In this document: one piece after another, positions 40,809 to 49,107 of the stretch
Layout of the letters: each line of letters opens with the position of its first letter
How positions within the stretch are numbered: the first letter of the stretch is position 1
Source of the DNA: Novosphingobium sp. 28-62-57
GTDB taxonomy: Bacteria > Pseudomonadota > Alphaproteobacteria > Sphingomonadales > Sphingomonadaceae
DNA length: 64,000 bases
Assembly (NCBI GenBank): GCA_002256985.1
Contig: NCGO01000012.1
Location: forward strand, 16,254-80,253
Direction: 5' to 3'
The notes under the pieces: generated by a model
The model's input: the letters and a program-made list of their open reading frames with translations, nothing else
Told to the model about the DNA's origin: nothing
Databases searched by the model: none
Made by a program: the position numbers and the translations under genes

Positions 40809-42209
40809 ATGAACGCCCCTGCTGCTGCTCTGACCAACCGTTCGCTGGTGGATATTGACCGGGATCACCTGATCCATTCGGTCACCTCGTTTAGGGGGCA
40901 TGAACAGCACGGCGCGGTCGTGCTGGAATCAGGGCAGGGCATGTGGCTGACCGATGCCGATGGCAACCGCCTGCTCGATGCCTTTGCGGGCCTGTGGTGC
41001 GTCAATGTGGGCTATGGTCAGGAATCGATTGTCGAAGCCGCGGCGGCCCAGATGCGCAAGCTTCCCTATGCCACCGGCTATTTCCACTTCGCCAGCGAAC
41101 CGGTGATCCGTTTGGCCGGAGAGCTTACCGCCGCCGCGCCCGATGGGCTTGATCATGTGTTCTTCACGCAAGGCGGCTCGGACGCAGTGGATAGCGCGAT
41201 CCGGTATATAACGCATTACTGGAACGCGGCTGGAAAGCCTGAAAAGAAGCACTTCATCGCGCTGGAATGGGGCTACCATGGCTCCAGCAGCCTTGGTGCG
41301 GGGCTGACTGCGCTGGGCAATTTCCATCGCAACTTCGATCTGCCGCGCCCGTGGCAGCACCACATCGCCTCGCCCTATCCCTATCGCCATCCGCAGGGAC
41401 ACGATGATGCCGCCGTGATCGCCTCTACCGTGGCCGCGCTTGAGGCGAAAGTGGCTGAGGTGGGGGCTGATAATGTCGCGGCTTTCTGTTGCGAGCCAAT
41501 CCAGGGCTCGGGCGGGGTGATCGTCCCGCCGCGCGGCTGGCTCAAGGCGCTGCGCGAAGCCTGCACGCGGCTGGGCATCCTGATGCTGGTTGATGAAGTG
41601 ATCACCGGTTTCGGCCGCACCGGCCCGCTGTTCGCCTGCCTTGATGAAGGTGTCTCGCCCGATTTCATGACCACGGCAAAGGGCTTGACCGCAGGCTATG
41701 TGCCGATGGGCGCGATGTTTATGGCCGATCATGTCTATCAGACCATTGCCGATGCTGCGCCCGCATCTCTGCCCATCGGGCATGGCCAGACCTATTCGGG
41801 ACACCCCGTTGCCGCAGCCGTGGCGCTTGAAGTCCTGCGGCTCTATCGCGAACGTGGCCTGATCGAAAACGGCCGCAAGTCGGGTGAACGGTTGGCCGAA
41901 CGCATGGAAGCGCTGCGTGCGCATCCGCTGGTCGGCGATGTGCGCTATCGCGGCATGCTGGGCGCCATCGAACTCACGCCGAACAAGGCGACCAAGGCGA
42001 TTTTCGATCCCGCGCTCGATATTGGCGGTCGGCTGTCAAAGCTGACTTATGGCAACGGCGTGATCGTGCGCTGCTTTGCCAATGCCGTGCTTGGCTTTGC
42101 ACCGGCGCTGTGCTGCACGCTGGAAGAAATGGACATGATCTTCGACCGTGTCGAGCGCGCGCTTGACCAGTTGCTCGAACAACCCGACATTCGCGCCGCC
42201 ATTGCCTGA
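40809..42209 (+). CDS. Class III (omega-amino acid:pyruvate type) aminotransferase
   Basis: The 466-residue PLP aminotransferase has GLWCVNVGYGQESI, FFTQGGSDAVDSAIR, the Asp in LMLVDEVITGFGRTG, and the PLP lysine in TTAKGLTAGYVPMGA (about residue 290). It resembles beta-alanine, putrescine and taurine:pyruvate aminotransferases, which deaminate a terminal amine to a semialdehyde. The nearby GabD-type enzyme could take the product. ATG at 40809 was chosen over one at 40785. An Lrp regulator follows 14 nt later. Confidence 0.88.
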   Translation: MNAPAAALTNRSLVDIDRDHLIHSVTSFRGHEQHGAVVLESGQGMWLTDADGNRLLDAFAGLWCVNVGYGQESIVEAAAAQMRKLPYATGYFHFASEPVIRLAGELTAAAPDGLDHVFFTQGGSDAVDSAIRYITHYWNAAGKPEKKHFIALEWGYHGSSSLGAGLTALGNFHRNFDLPRPWQHHIASPYPYRHPQGHDDAAVIASTVAALEAKVAEVGADNVAAFCCEPIQGSGGVIVPPRGWLKALREACTRLGILMLVDEVITGFGRTGPLFACLDEGVSPDFMTTAKGLTAGYVPMGAMFMADHVYQTIADAAPASLPIGHGQTYSGHPVAAAVALEVLRLYRERGLIENGRKSGERLAERMEALRAHPLVGDVRYRGMLGAIELTPNKATKAIFDPALDIGGRLSKLTYGNGVIVRCFANAVLGFAPALCCTLEEMDMIFDRVERALDQLLEQPDIRAAIA

Positions 42210-42223
42210 GGGGAGGCCTGACC

Positions 42224-42721
42224 ATGCTGCCTGGACCCAAGCTTGACCGGATCGATCTGCGGATTCTTGCCAGGCTTCAGCAGGAAGGGCGCATCACCAA
42301 TGTCGAACTGGCCGATGCTGTGGGCCTTTCACCCAGCCCGTGCCTGACGCGGGTCAAACGGCTGGAAAAGGCGGGCTACATCACCGGATATGGCGCGCAT
42401 GTGAACCTTGGCAAGCTTGGCGAGTTCCTGACGGTTTTCACCGAAGTCACGCTGAGCGAACACCGCCGGGGCGATTTCAGCCGGTTTGAAAGCCGGATCG
42501 TGCGGATTGATGAAATCGTCGAATGCCATCTGGTGTCGGGCGGCTATGACTATCTGCTCAAATTCGTGGCGCGCGGCGTTTCGCACTATCAGTCGATCAT
42601 CGAAGGCATGCTGGAAAGCGATTACGGCATCGAAAAGTACTTTAGCTACATCGTGATCAAATCCCCGTTCATCAAGCATCACTTGCCGATCCAGAACCTT
42701 TTCGGCCAGACGCACGATTGA
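42224..42721 (+). CDS. Lrp/AsnC family transcriptional regulator
   Basis: The 165-residue protein has an N-terminal helix-turn-helix (about 8-60; LDRIDLRILARLQQEGRI, VELADAVGLSPSPCLTRVKRL) and a C-terminal RAM ligand domain. GAGGGGAGG lies close upstream. Its place between aminotransferase and amidohydrolase suggests it senses the amino compound and controls these genes. Its stop overlaps a TTG at 42718, but the amidohydrolase start is taken as 42736. Confidence 0.92.
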   Translation: MLPGPKLDRIDLRILARLQQEGRITNVELADAVGLSPSPCLTRVKRLEKAGYITGYGAHVNLGKLGEFLTVFTEVTLSEHRRGDFSRFESRIVRIDEIVECHLVSGGYDYLLKFVARGVSHYQSIIEGMLESDYGIEKYFSYIVIKSPFIKHHLPIQNLFGQTHD

Positions 42722-42735
42722 GGCTGACGGCAGAT

Positions 42736-43884
42736 ATGACCAACCTTGCCGACCTCGTGCCCGATCTTGTCGCACTGCGCCGCGACATTCATCAGCATCC
42801 CGAACTGGGCTTTTGCGAACATCGCACCGCCGCGCGGATTGCCAAGGAACTTCGCGCGCTGGGCATTGAAGTGCATGAGGGCATCGGCAAAACTGGCCTT
42901 GTCGGCGTGCTCAAGGGCAGGCGTGAAGGCACCCGCACTCTGGGCTTGCGCGCTGACATGGACGCGCTGCCCATCCATGAGGCCACCAATTTGCCCTGGG
43001 CCAGCCAGACCCCGGGCACGTTCCACGGCTGCGGCCATGATGGCCACGTTGCCATGCTGCTCGGCGCGGCGCGTGTGCTGGCGGCTGATCCCGATTTTGC
43101 AGGTACGCTGAATTTCATTTTCCAGCCCGCCGAAGAGGGGCAGGGCGGCGCGCATGTGATGATCGAGGAAGGCCTGTTCAACCGCTTTCCCTGTGACCGC
43201 GTCTATGCGCTGCACAACTGGCCGGGCTTGCCCGCAGGCACCATCAGCACCCGCCCCGGCGCGATAATGGGCGCAGCCGACAAGTTTCGCATCACGCTGA
43301 CGGGTAAGGGCGGCCACGCGGCTATCCCGCAAGACAGTCCCGATGCAATCCTCGCCGCCGCGAGCCTTGTCCAGCAGCTCAACACGATCGTATCGCGCGC
43401 CGTGCCTCCGCATGCGGCTGCGGTCCTCTCGATCACGCAGATCCACGGCGGCCATTCCCACAATGTCATCCCGGCCGAAGTCATGGTGGCAGGCACGGTC
43501 CGCACTTTTGATCCCGCCGTGCAGGACCGTATCGAGGCCCGGATGCGCGCGATGCTCCAGGGCATCGAAGCCGCGTTCGAAGTCTCCGCCACGCTCGATT
43601 ACGACCGCTATTATCCCGCCACGATCAACGATCCTCAGGCCGCTGCCGATGCACTTGCGGTGGCTGCCACAGTGGCCCACGCCGAACTTGCGCCGGAACC
43701 TGCGGCCACGTCGGAAGACTTTTCGTTCATGCTCCAGCAGCGCCCCGGCGCCTATATCTGGCTGGGGCAGGGTACGGCGGAGCACGCCGCGCCGCTCCAT
43801 AATCCGCAATACGATTTCAACGATACCGTTCTGGAAACCGGCGTGCGCCTTCACGTTGCTCTGGCAAGGCACTGGCTGAGGTAG
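42736..43884 (+). CDS. M20 family amidohydrolase (hippurate / N-acyl amino acid type)
   Basis: The 382-residue metalloprotein has RRDIHQHPELGF, D76 in LRADMDALPI, the GCGHDGH metal motif (C99, H101, H104), EEGQGGAHVMIEEG, and TSEDFSFML. It is of the HipO/IAA-amino-acid hydrolase group and would release an amino acid from an N-acyl compound. It ends only 13 nt from the convergent esterase gene. Confidence 0.9.
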   Translation: MTNLADLVPDLVALRRDIHQHPELGFCEHRTAARIAKELRALGIEVHEGIGKTGLVGVLKGRREGTRTLGLRADMDALPIHEATNLPWASQTPGTFHGCGHDGHVAMLLGAARVLAADPDFAGTLNFIFQPAEEGQGGAHVMIEEGLFNRFPCDRVYALHNWPGLPAGTISTRPGAIMGAADKFRITLTGKGGHAAIPQDSPDAILAAASLVQQLNTIVSRAVPPHAAAVLSITQIHGGHSHNVIPAEVMVAGTVRTFDPAVQDRIEARMRAMLQGIEAAFEVSATLDYDRYYPATINDPQAAADALAVAATVAHAELAPEPAATSEDFSFMLQQRPGAYIWLGQGTAEHAAPLHNPQYDFNDTVLETGVRLHVALARHWLR

Positions 43885-43897
43885 ACACGCTTTCCGG

Positions 43898-44977
43898 TTA
43901 GGCCTTTGTGCCAAAGGCTGCATGTAGGCCGGATTTCCATGCCTTGGTGAATTCGCGAGAGACCCGCGCTGCGGGCGCAACGAAATCGAAGGCGTGATAG
44001 GCTCCGGGCGTTACGTGGAGATCGGTGGGAACACCGGCTGCGTCAAGGCGGCGGGCGAACTCCACGTCTTCGTCTACGAACAGATCGAGAGTGCCCACAC
44101 CGATAAACGTGGGCGGCAGGCCCGCGAGATTGCCGACCCGTGCAGGCACGCTGCCATCGGGCACAATGGACGAGCCTGCGGGTGTGCCAAGAAACGATGT
44201 CCAGCCAAACCGGTTTGCCTCGGCCGACCAGCCGATCGTGCCGATATGCGGCGGTGCTGAGCGGGTTGATCCGGTGCGATCATCAAGCATCGGGTAGAGC
44301 ATCACGAGGCGGCACGGCTTGATCTGCCCTTTGTCCCGCGCCATCAGCGCGACCATGGCCGCAAGACCACCGCCAGCGCTTTCGCCCATGATCGCAATAC
44401 GCGTGGGATCGATGCCAAGCTGGCTTGCGTTTTTGACCATCCATTCCAGCGCGGCATAGTTATCAAGCACTGGGCCAGGGAAGGGCGTTTCCGGTGACAG
44501 CCGGTAGTCGACATTGACCACCACCGCGTCGAACTCTGCTGCCAGCGTCTGGCTGAATGCGGTAGAATTCCGCGCCCGGCCTGAAACCATGCCGCCGCCG
44601 TGGATGTGCAGGATGGCGGGGCGGGGGCGGCTCGAACGTTTGGCGCCAATCACTTCGATCGGCACGGGTGGAACGCCAGAAGAGGCTGGCACGATCTGCA
44701 TCAGCACGCCGGGGGCTGGCGCCATCAGCACCGGCGGCGGTACCCAGCCCGTGCGCATGGCGGGCAAAGTCGCAATGCTGGGGGCAGGCATGGGTTGCTT
44801 GAGCATCTCGCGCGCCGCTATGCGCAGTTCAGGATCGACCAGCTTTAGCGGATCTGCGGTTTCCCTTGCGCTCGCGGTGCTTGCGGGTTCACCTAGCGCG
44901 AAGCCGACGCCCGCAGCCATGGCGGTTGCCCCCATGCCGATGATGCCGAAACCCATCATTCTGCGACTGATCTGCAC
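43898..44977 (-). CDS. Exported alpha/beta-hydrolase, HSL-type esterase
   Basis: The 359-residue protein has HGGG at 126-129 (HIHGGGMVSG) and nucleophile S200 in GESAGGG, the signature of hormone-sensitive-lipase-type esterases; H in GAYHAFDF is the likely catalytic His. The N-terminus (MQISRRMMGFG, then a hydrophobic stretch) looks like a twin-arginine signal, so it may act in the periplasm. It starts with GTG, with GGAGA 5 nt upstream. It lies 29 nt after the HAD phosphatase gene and is probably the last gene of the carboxylase operon. A simple role would be to release a substrate from an ester. Confidence 0.87.
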   Translation of the reverse strand: MQISRRMMGFGIIGMGATAMAAGVGFALGEPASTASARETADPLKLVDPELRIAAREMLKQPMPAPSIATLPAMRTGWVPPPVLMAPAPGVLMQIVPASSGVPPVPIEVIGAKRSSRPRPAILHIHGGGMVSGRARNSTAFSQTLAAEFDAVVVNVDYRLSPETPFPGPVLDNYAALEWMVKNASQLGIDPTRIAIMGESAGGGLAAMVALMARDKGQIKPCRLVMLYPMLDDRTGSTRSAPPHIGTIGWSAEANRFGWTSFLGTPAGSSIVPDGSVPARVGNLAGLPPTFIGVGTLDLFVDEDVEFARRLDAAGVPTDLHVTPGAYHAFDFVAPAARVSREFTKAWKSGLHAAFGTKA

Positions 44978-45006
44978 GGTTTTCTCCGCTAGGAAGAGGC
45001 TCCTTC

Positions 45007-45852
45007 TCAGCCCACCACTTCAAGCAGCTTTTGCAGATCGTCAAGCAGCACTGTTGGGGTATCGCGCGGGGGCAAATCGGTTCCTCTTCCCATGACGCCT
45101 GTGGCAAGGCCGATGGACTGCGCCCCCGCATCGTAGGCCATCCGCATTTCGAGTGCGGGATCATCGCCCACTACGACCACTTGCGAAGATGCCGACTTGG
45201 GCAGGCCCATGATGGTCAGCGCGGTTTCAAAAGCTTCTTTTGACGGTTTGCCCAGAATGCGTGGGCGCTTGCGGGTCATCGCCGTCAGCATCGCGTTGAT
45301 CGGAAAGCTGGCACCGATGGCCAGCCCGTTTTCGGTGGCAAAGAACGGCACGTTGCTGGCCGTGACCAGCCGAGCCCCCTTCCACAGAGAATCACATCCC
45401 GCTTCCAAGGCGTTGAAATCAAACTCGCGGAACCACCCGGTATAGACCGCTTCCACGCCTTCGGCAGCTTCTGACGGGCCGATCACGTCGAGCCCGGCAT
45501 CGATCAGCGGCGCGGCACAGCCCGCATTGCCCAGCACGCGCACTTTGCTGATACCCTGTTTTGACAGCCAGACCGCAGCGGACGATGAAGGGGTGAGCAT
45601 CTGCCGGTCTTCCACCGGGAAACCTGCATTGCGCAGCGACGCCGCATAGGCTGCAGGCGGCTTGGCCGTGCCATTGGTGAAAACCACGAATGGCGTGCCC
45701 GCGGCCTTCAGCGCTTCAAGCGTCGCCACTGCATGCGGCAGAGCGCGGTGCCCGCCGCTTTTGGAATCACCCAAGGCAATCGTGCCGTCCATGTCGAAGA
45801 TGAAGCCAGCGGCATCCTTCAGTCTTGCGGCGAATTCCGGGGAAATGGTCAA
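45007..45852 (-). CDS. HAD-IIA family phosphatase
   Basis: The 281-residue protein has nucleophile D20 and D22 in FIFDMDGT, VVFTNGTAKPP, and VVVGDDPALEM with a class IIA cap between, as in NagD, 4-nitrophenylphosphatase and pyridoxal phosphatase. It starts with TTG overlapping the carboxyltransferase stop (TTGA), so it is translated with the carboxylase. A phosphatase directly coupled to a biotin carboxylase is unusual outside aryl-ketone pathways that use phosphorylated intermediates. Confidence 0.85.
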   Translation of the reverse strand: MTISPEFAARLKDAAGFIFDMDGTIALGDSKSGGHRALPHAVATLEALKAAGTPFVVFTNGTAKPPAAYAASLRNAGFPVEDRQMLTPSSSAAVWLSKQGISKVRVLGNAGCAAPLIDAGLDVIGPSEAAEGVEAVYTGWFREFDFNALEAGCDSLWKGARLVTASNVPFFATENGLAIGASFPINAMLTAMTRKRPRILGKPSKEAFETALTIMGLPKSASSQVVVVGDDPALEMRMAYDAGAQSIGLATGVMGRGTDLPPRDTPTVLLDDLQKLLEVVG

Positions 45853-47321
45853 AGCGATGCTCCGGCATGAAGGGCAAGACGAAAGCCATTGCGCTCGATC
45901 ACCAGATCGCGCGCATCGGGTTTGGCCGCGAGTTTGCGCAGCAGTGAAAGGATCGGCGCGGCCTGCGGCGAATATGTCGCGCGCGAACGCCCGGCGGCCA
46001 GCATCGCATCGACCTGCTCGCCCGGCATGACCGCGCGCAGCAGGAATTCCTCGTCTGGCAGATGGGTGCCAAACTGGCGGCGCAGATCGGCCAGCGCCGG
46101 GAACATCGGCTCGTTTTCCAGCTCGCGCGAACGCGGGCGGTCCATGATCGTGGCGAGCACTTGCGGATCGACCGGTGAGGTCGGCTTGCCGAATTTGCCC
46201 ATGCAATAGCGGATCACCTGATCCGAAACTTGTGCATAGCGGCGGTCCCCTATCACGTTGAACAGCGCCTGCGTCATGACCATCTGCGGGAAAGGCGTGA
46301 CCATGATCGGGAAGCCCAGATCGGCGCGGACCTGCCCGGTTTCGGCGATCACGGCGTCCATCCGGTCGGCCAGCCCCAGCTCTTCCAACTGGCGCGCGAT
46401 GGTGGTCATCACCCCGCCCGCAATCTGATGCCGCAGGAAGCTGGCGTCGAAGTTTTGCGGCATACCCGGAGGTAGCCCCTCTGCCAGCGCGACCTGCTGC
46501 CAGTAGGTGGTGAGCCGTTTCAGCGCGGCCTTGTCCACGCCGACCTCAAAGCCCGCTTCCTCAAGGTTGGCGACCATGCGGTTAGCCTCGGGCAGCGAGG
46601 ACCCATCGCCACCGGGACCAACGCCGACGTGGATGGCAGATATGCCAAGCTTTGCCGCCTCAAGGCTGGCCATCATGCCAAGGCCGACGGTGGTGTGGGC
46701 GTGGATCTCCAGCGGGCGGTCGCCGATCACGGCCTTGACCGCCGGAACCAGCGTGCGCGCGCGGTCTACCGAAAGCAGGCCCGCCGGGTCCTTGATATAG
46801 AACAGGTCGATATGTGGGCTTTGCCCCACGGCGCGGGCGAAATCGGCGTAGAACTGGTCCGTGTGGATTTCCGACAGGGTGAAAGTGAGCGCCGCCATAA
46901 CCTCGGCATTGCCCTCTTGCTTCACCAGTTTGGCCGCTTCGATCACCGCGGGCACTTCATGCATCGGATCGAGCAGGACGAACCTGCCCACGCCGTTCAC
47001 CTGCAGCGCGCGATATACGAGGCGCATGAATTCAGGATCGGCCTGTTGCCACGCGATGAAGCGCAGGCCGGTGGTGATGAACTGCAGCGGCGTGGTCGGC
47101 ATCGCCGAAGCCATCCTGCGCAACCGCTCCCACGGGTTGTTGCGGAAATAGCGGACGGCAACGGCCATGTGGCTGGATGAGGTGAAGTCTATGGCGCGAA
47201 AGCCGCAGGCTTCGGTCAGCGCAGCGGCCTGCAGCATGTGGGCGGTATTGAGGCCGGTGGCACCCCACAGGCTCTGATTCCCATCGCGCATGGTAACATC
47301 GACGAGGCGGATCTGCGTCAT
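45849..47321 (-). CDS. Biotin-dependent carboxyltransferase, PycB/OadA-like, non-standard motifs
   Basis: The 490-residue TIM-barrel carboxyltransferase lacks its own biotinyl domain. Metal ligands H207 and H209 (EIHAHTTVG) and the lysine K177 expected to be carbamylated (YIKDPAGLL) are present. The usual pyruvate/oxaloacetate motifs are changed: RDAHQS is RDGNQS (12-17), and HTHDTAG is HAHTTVG. This argues for a substrate other than pyruvate or oxaloacetate. It overlaps the biotin carboxylase (ATGA) before it and the HAD gene after it. Confidence 0.85.
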   Translation of the reverse strand: MTQIRLVDVTMRDGNQSLWGATGLNTAHMLQAAALTEACGFRAIDFTSSSHMAVAVRYFRNNPWERLRRMASAMPTTPLQFITTGLRFIAWQQADPEFMRLVYRALQVNGVGRFVLLDPMHEVPAVIEAAKLVKQEGNAEVMAALTFTLSEIHTDQFYADFARAVGQSPHIDLFYIKDPAGLLSVDRARTLVPAVKAVIGDRPLEIHAHTTVGLGMMASLEAAKLGISAIHVGVGPGGDGSSLPEANRMVANLEEAGFEVGVDKAALKRLTTYWQQVALAEGLPPGMPQNFDASFLRHQIAGGVMTTIARQLEELGLADRMDAVIAETGQVRADLGFPIMVTPFPQMVMTQALFNVIGDRRYAQVSDQVIRYCMGKFGKPTSPVDPQVLATIMDRPRSRELENEPMFPALADLRRQFGTHLPDEEFLLRAVMPGEQVDAMLAAGRSRATYSPQAAPILSLLRKLAAKPDARDLVIERNGFRLALHAGASL

Positions 47322-48652
47322 TGGGCAAGTCCTGCAAGGAAGCCGGTGTCAACACCGCCCGCAATGAAGCGCGGGTCGGCCACGATGCGGCGATGAAGCG
47401 GGGCGGTGGTGGGCAGGCCTTCGATGTGCAGCGATTCCAGCGCCTTGCTGAGCCGGTCCACGGCCTCTTCGCGCGTGGGGGCATGAACGATCAGCTTGCC
47501 CATCAGCGAATCGTAAAAAGGCGGAACCTCGCCGTTCTGGCCGATGTGGGTGTCCACGCGCACGCCTTCGCCAGCCGGCCAAGCCGCGCGCGTGGCACGG
47601 CCCGGTGTGGGGCGGAAATCGGCGCTGGCGTCCTCGGCATTGATGCGCACTTCGATGGCGTGGCCGGTCGGGCGGATCATCGCCTGCGTCAGGCTCAGTG
47701 GCTTGCCCATCGCGACGAGCAATTGCTGCTCAACCAGATCGACCCCGGTGATCGCCTCGGTCACCGGATGCTCCACCTGGATGCGCGCGTTCAATTCGAG
47801 GAAATAGAACGAGAAATCGGTGGCATCGACGAGGAATTCCGCCGTGCCTGCGCCGCGATAGCCCAGATGCTGGGCAAGGCGGACAGCGGCCTGCTCAATT
47901 CCTTCGCGCGCGGCGAGCGGCATCGCTGGGGCAGGGGCTTCCTCGACCAGCTTCTGAAACCGGCGCTGGATCGAACAATCGCGCGTGCCAAGATGGATCG
48001 CGCTGGTGCCATCGCCCAGCAACTGCACTTCGACATGGCGGCCCATCGCCACGAAGCGTTCGACATAGACGGCGGCATTGCCGAACGCGGCCTGCGCCTC
48101 GGCCTGCGCCATGTCGAGCGCGGTATCGAGGTCTTCGGCGCGGTCCACCCGGCGCATGCCCTTGCCACCGCCGCCCGACACGGCCTTGAGCAGCAGCGGA
48201 TAGCCGGTCTGCGCCGCGCGGGTGTGGACATCGGCGCGGGTGGCAGCCTCTCCGCCGGGGAGGACGGGCAAGCCAGCCTCCACCGCCAATGCACGCGCGG
48301 CAAGCTTGTCGCCCATGCCTTCGAGCGTGGCGATATCCGGCCCAACGAAGCGGATGCCAGCGGCTTCAACTGCGCGGGCGAACGTGGCGTTTTCCGAAAG
48401 GAAGCCATAGCCGGGATGAACCGCATCACAACCCGCACGGATAGCGGCGGCGACCACGTTTTCGACCGAGAGATAGCTTTGCGATGAAGGGCCGGGGCCA
48501 ACGATCTCCACCTGATCGGCAAGCTGTGCGGGCAGGGATGCAGCGTCGGCAGCCGATGCGCCCAGCACGGTCTCAATCCCCATCGCGCGCGCGGTGCGGA
48601 TCACGCGGAGGGCAATTTCTCCGCGATTGGCGATGAACAGTTTGCGGATCAT
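47318..48652 (-). CDS. Biotin carboxylase subunit (AccC-like)
   Basis: The 444-residue ATP-grasp enzyme carboxylates biotin with ATP and bicarbonate. The sequence has KLFIANRGEIALRVIRTARAMG, HPGYGFLSENATFARA, the glycine-rich KAVSGGGGKGMR loop, and RIQVEHPVTEAITGVDLV. Its length matches AccC (about 449). It starts one base after the carrier gene and overlaps the carboxyltransferase. Because it is packed with a PycB-like subunit and not with accB, it is probably a dedicated copy. Confidence 0.92.
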   Translation of the reverse strand: MIRKLFIANRGEIALRVIRTARAMGIETVLGASAADAASLPAQLADQVEIVGPGPSSQSYLSVENVVAAAIRAGCDAVHPGYGFLSENATFARAVEAAGIRFVGPDIATLEGMGDKLAARALAVEAGLPVLPGGEAATRADVHTRAAQTGYPLLLKAVSGGGGKGMRRVDRAEDLDTALDMAQAEAQAAFGNAAVYVERFVAMGRHVEVQLLGDGTSAIHLGTRDCSIQRRFQKLVEEAPAPAMPLAAREGIEQAAVRLAQHLGYRGAGTAEFLVDATDFSFYFLELNARIQVEHPVTEAITGVDLVEQQLLVAMGKPLSLTQAMIRPTGHAIEVRINAEDASADFRPTPGRATRAAWPAGEGVRVDTHIGQNGEVPPFYDSLMGKLIVHAPTREEAVDRLSKALESLHIEGLPTTAPLHRRIVADPRFIAGGVDTGFLAGLAQ

Positions 48653-48653
48653 G

Positions 48654-49100
48654 TCAGCTCAGCCGCAACAGCGCTTCGCCCTTGGCCACAAGCGTGCCAT
48701 CGGGGACCAGAACGTGTGCAATCGTGCCGCTGCGCCCGGCGTGGACGGGGTTCATCAGCTTCATCGTCTCGACAATGCCGATCACGGTTTCGGGGCCGAC
48801 CTCGTCCCCCACTTGCACGAACGGCGGCGCGCCGGGTTGGGGGGCGTGGTAGAAGGTGCCGGGCAGTGGGGAACAGATCGCCTGCGGATCGGCAGCAGCA
48901 GCAGTCACTTCGGCAGCAACCTCAGCCCCGGCGCCTGCCCACTGCCACTCCTGCGTCAGCCCGCCCTCTGCGCCATCGCCTTTGGCCAGACGCAGGCGGA
49001 AGCGGCGGGTGGACAGATCGAGTTCGCGATAGCCGGAGCTATCAAGGATCGCTGCAATCTCGGCAATGTCTTCGTGAGTGAGGGGCAGGTCATCGGTCAT
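48654..49100 (-). CDS. Biotin carboxyl carrier protein (AccB-like)
   Basis: The 148-residue protein has an AccB-type N-terminus, an Ala-rich linker (about 42-75) and a C-terminal biotinyl domain. The biotinylation site is K114 in ETMKLMNPV. It is separate from both other carboxylase subunits, giving a three-piece enzyme. ATG at 49100 is chosen over an in-frame start at 49133 because it begins 7 nt after the preceding gene's stop. Confidence 0.9.
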   Translation of the reverse strand: MTDDLPLTHEDIAEIAAILDSSGYRELDLSTRRFRLRLAKGDGAEGGLTQEWQWAGAGAEVAAEVTAAAADPQAICSPLPGTFYHAPQPGAPPFVQVGDEVGPETVIGIVETMKLMNPVHAGRSGTIAHVLVPDGTLVAKGEALLRLS

Positions 49101-49107
49101 CTGGGGG

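Noticed and set aside
36755-43884. Ectoine degradation cluster (aminotransferase, ALDH, AsnC/Lrp regulator, hydrolase)
   Set aside because: There is no ectoine hydrolase of the M24 type and no deacetylase of the DoeB type. The M20 protein is of the hippurate-hydrolase group.
45849-49100. Ordinary acetyl-CoA carboxylase or pyruvate carboxylase genes
   Set aside because: The transferase is PycB/OadA-like, not AccA/AccD, and its substrate-site motifs depart from those of pyruvate carboxylase. The housekeeping-type accA is at the other end of the window.
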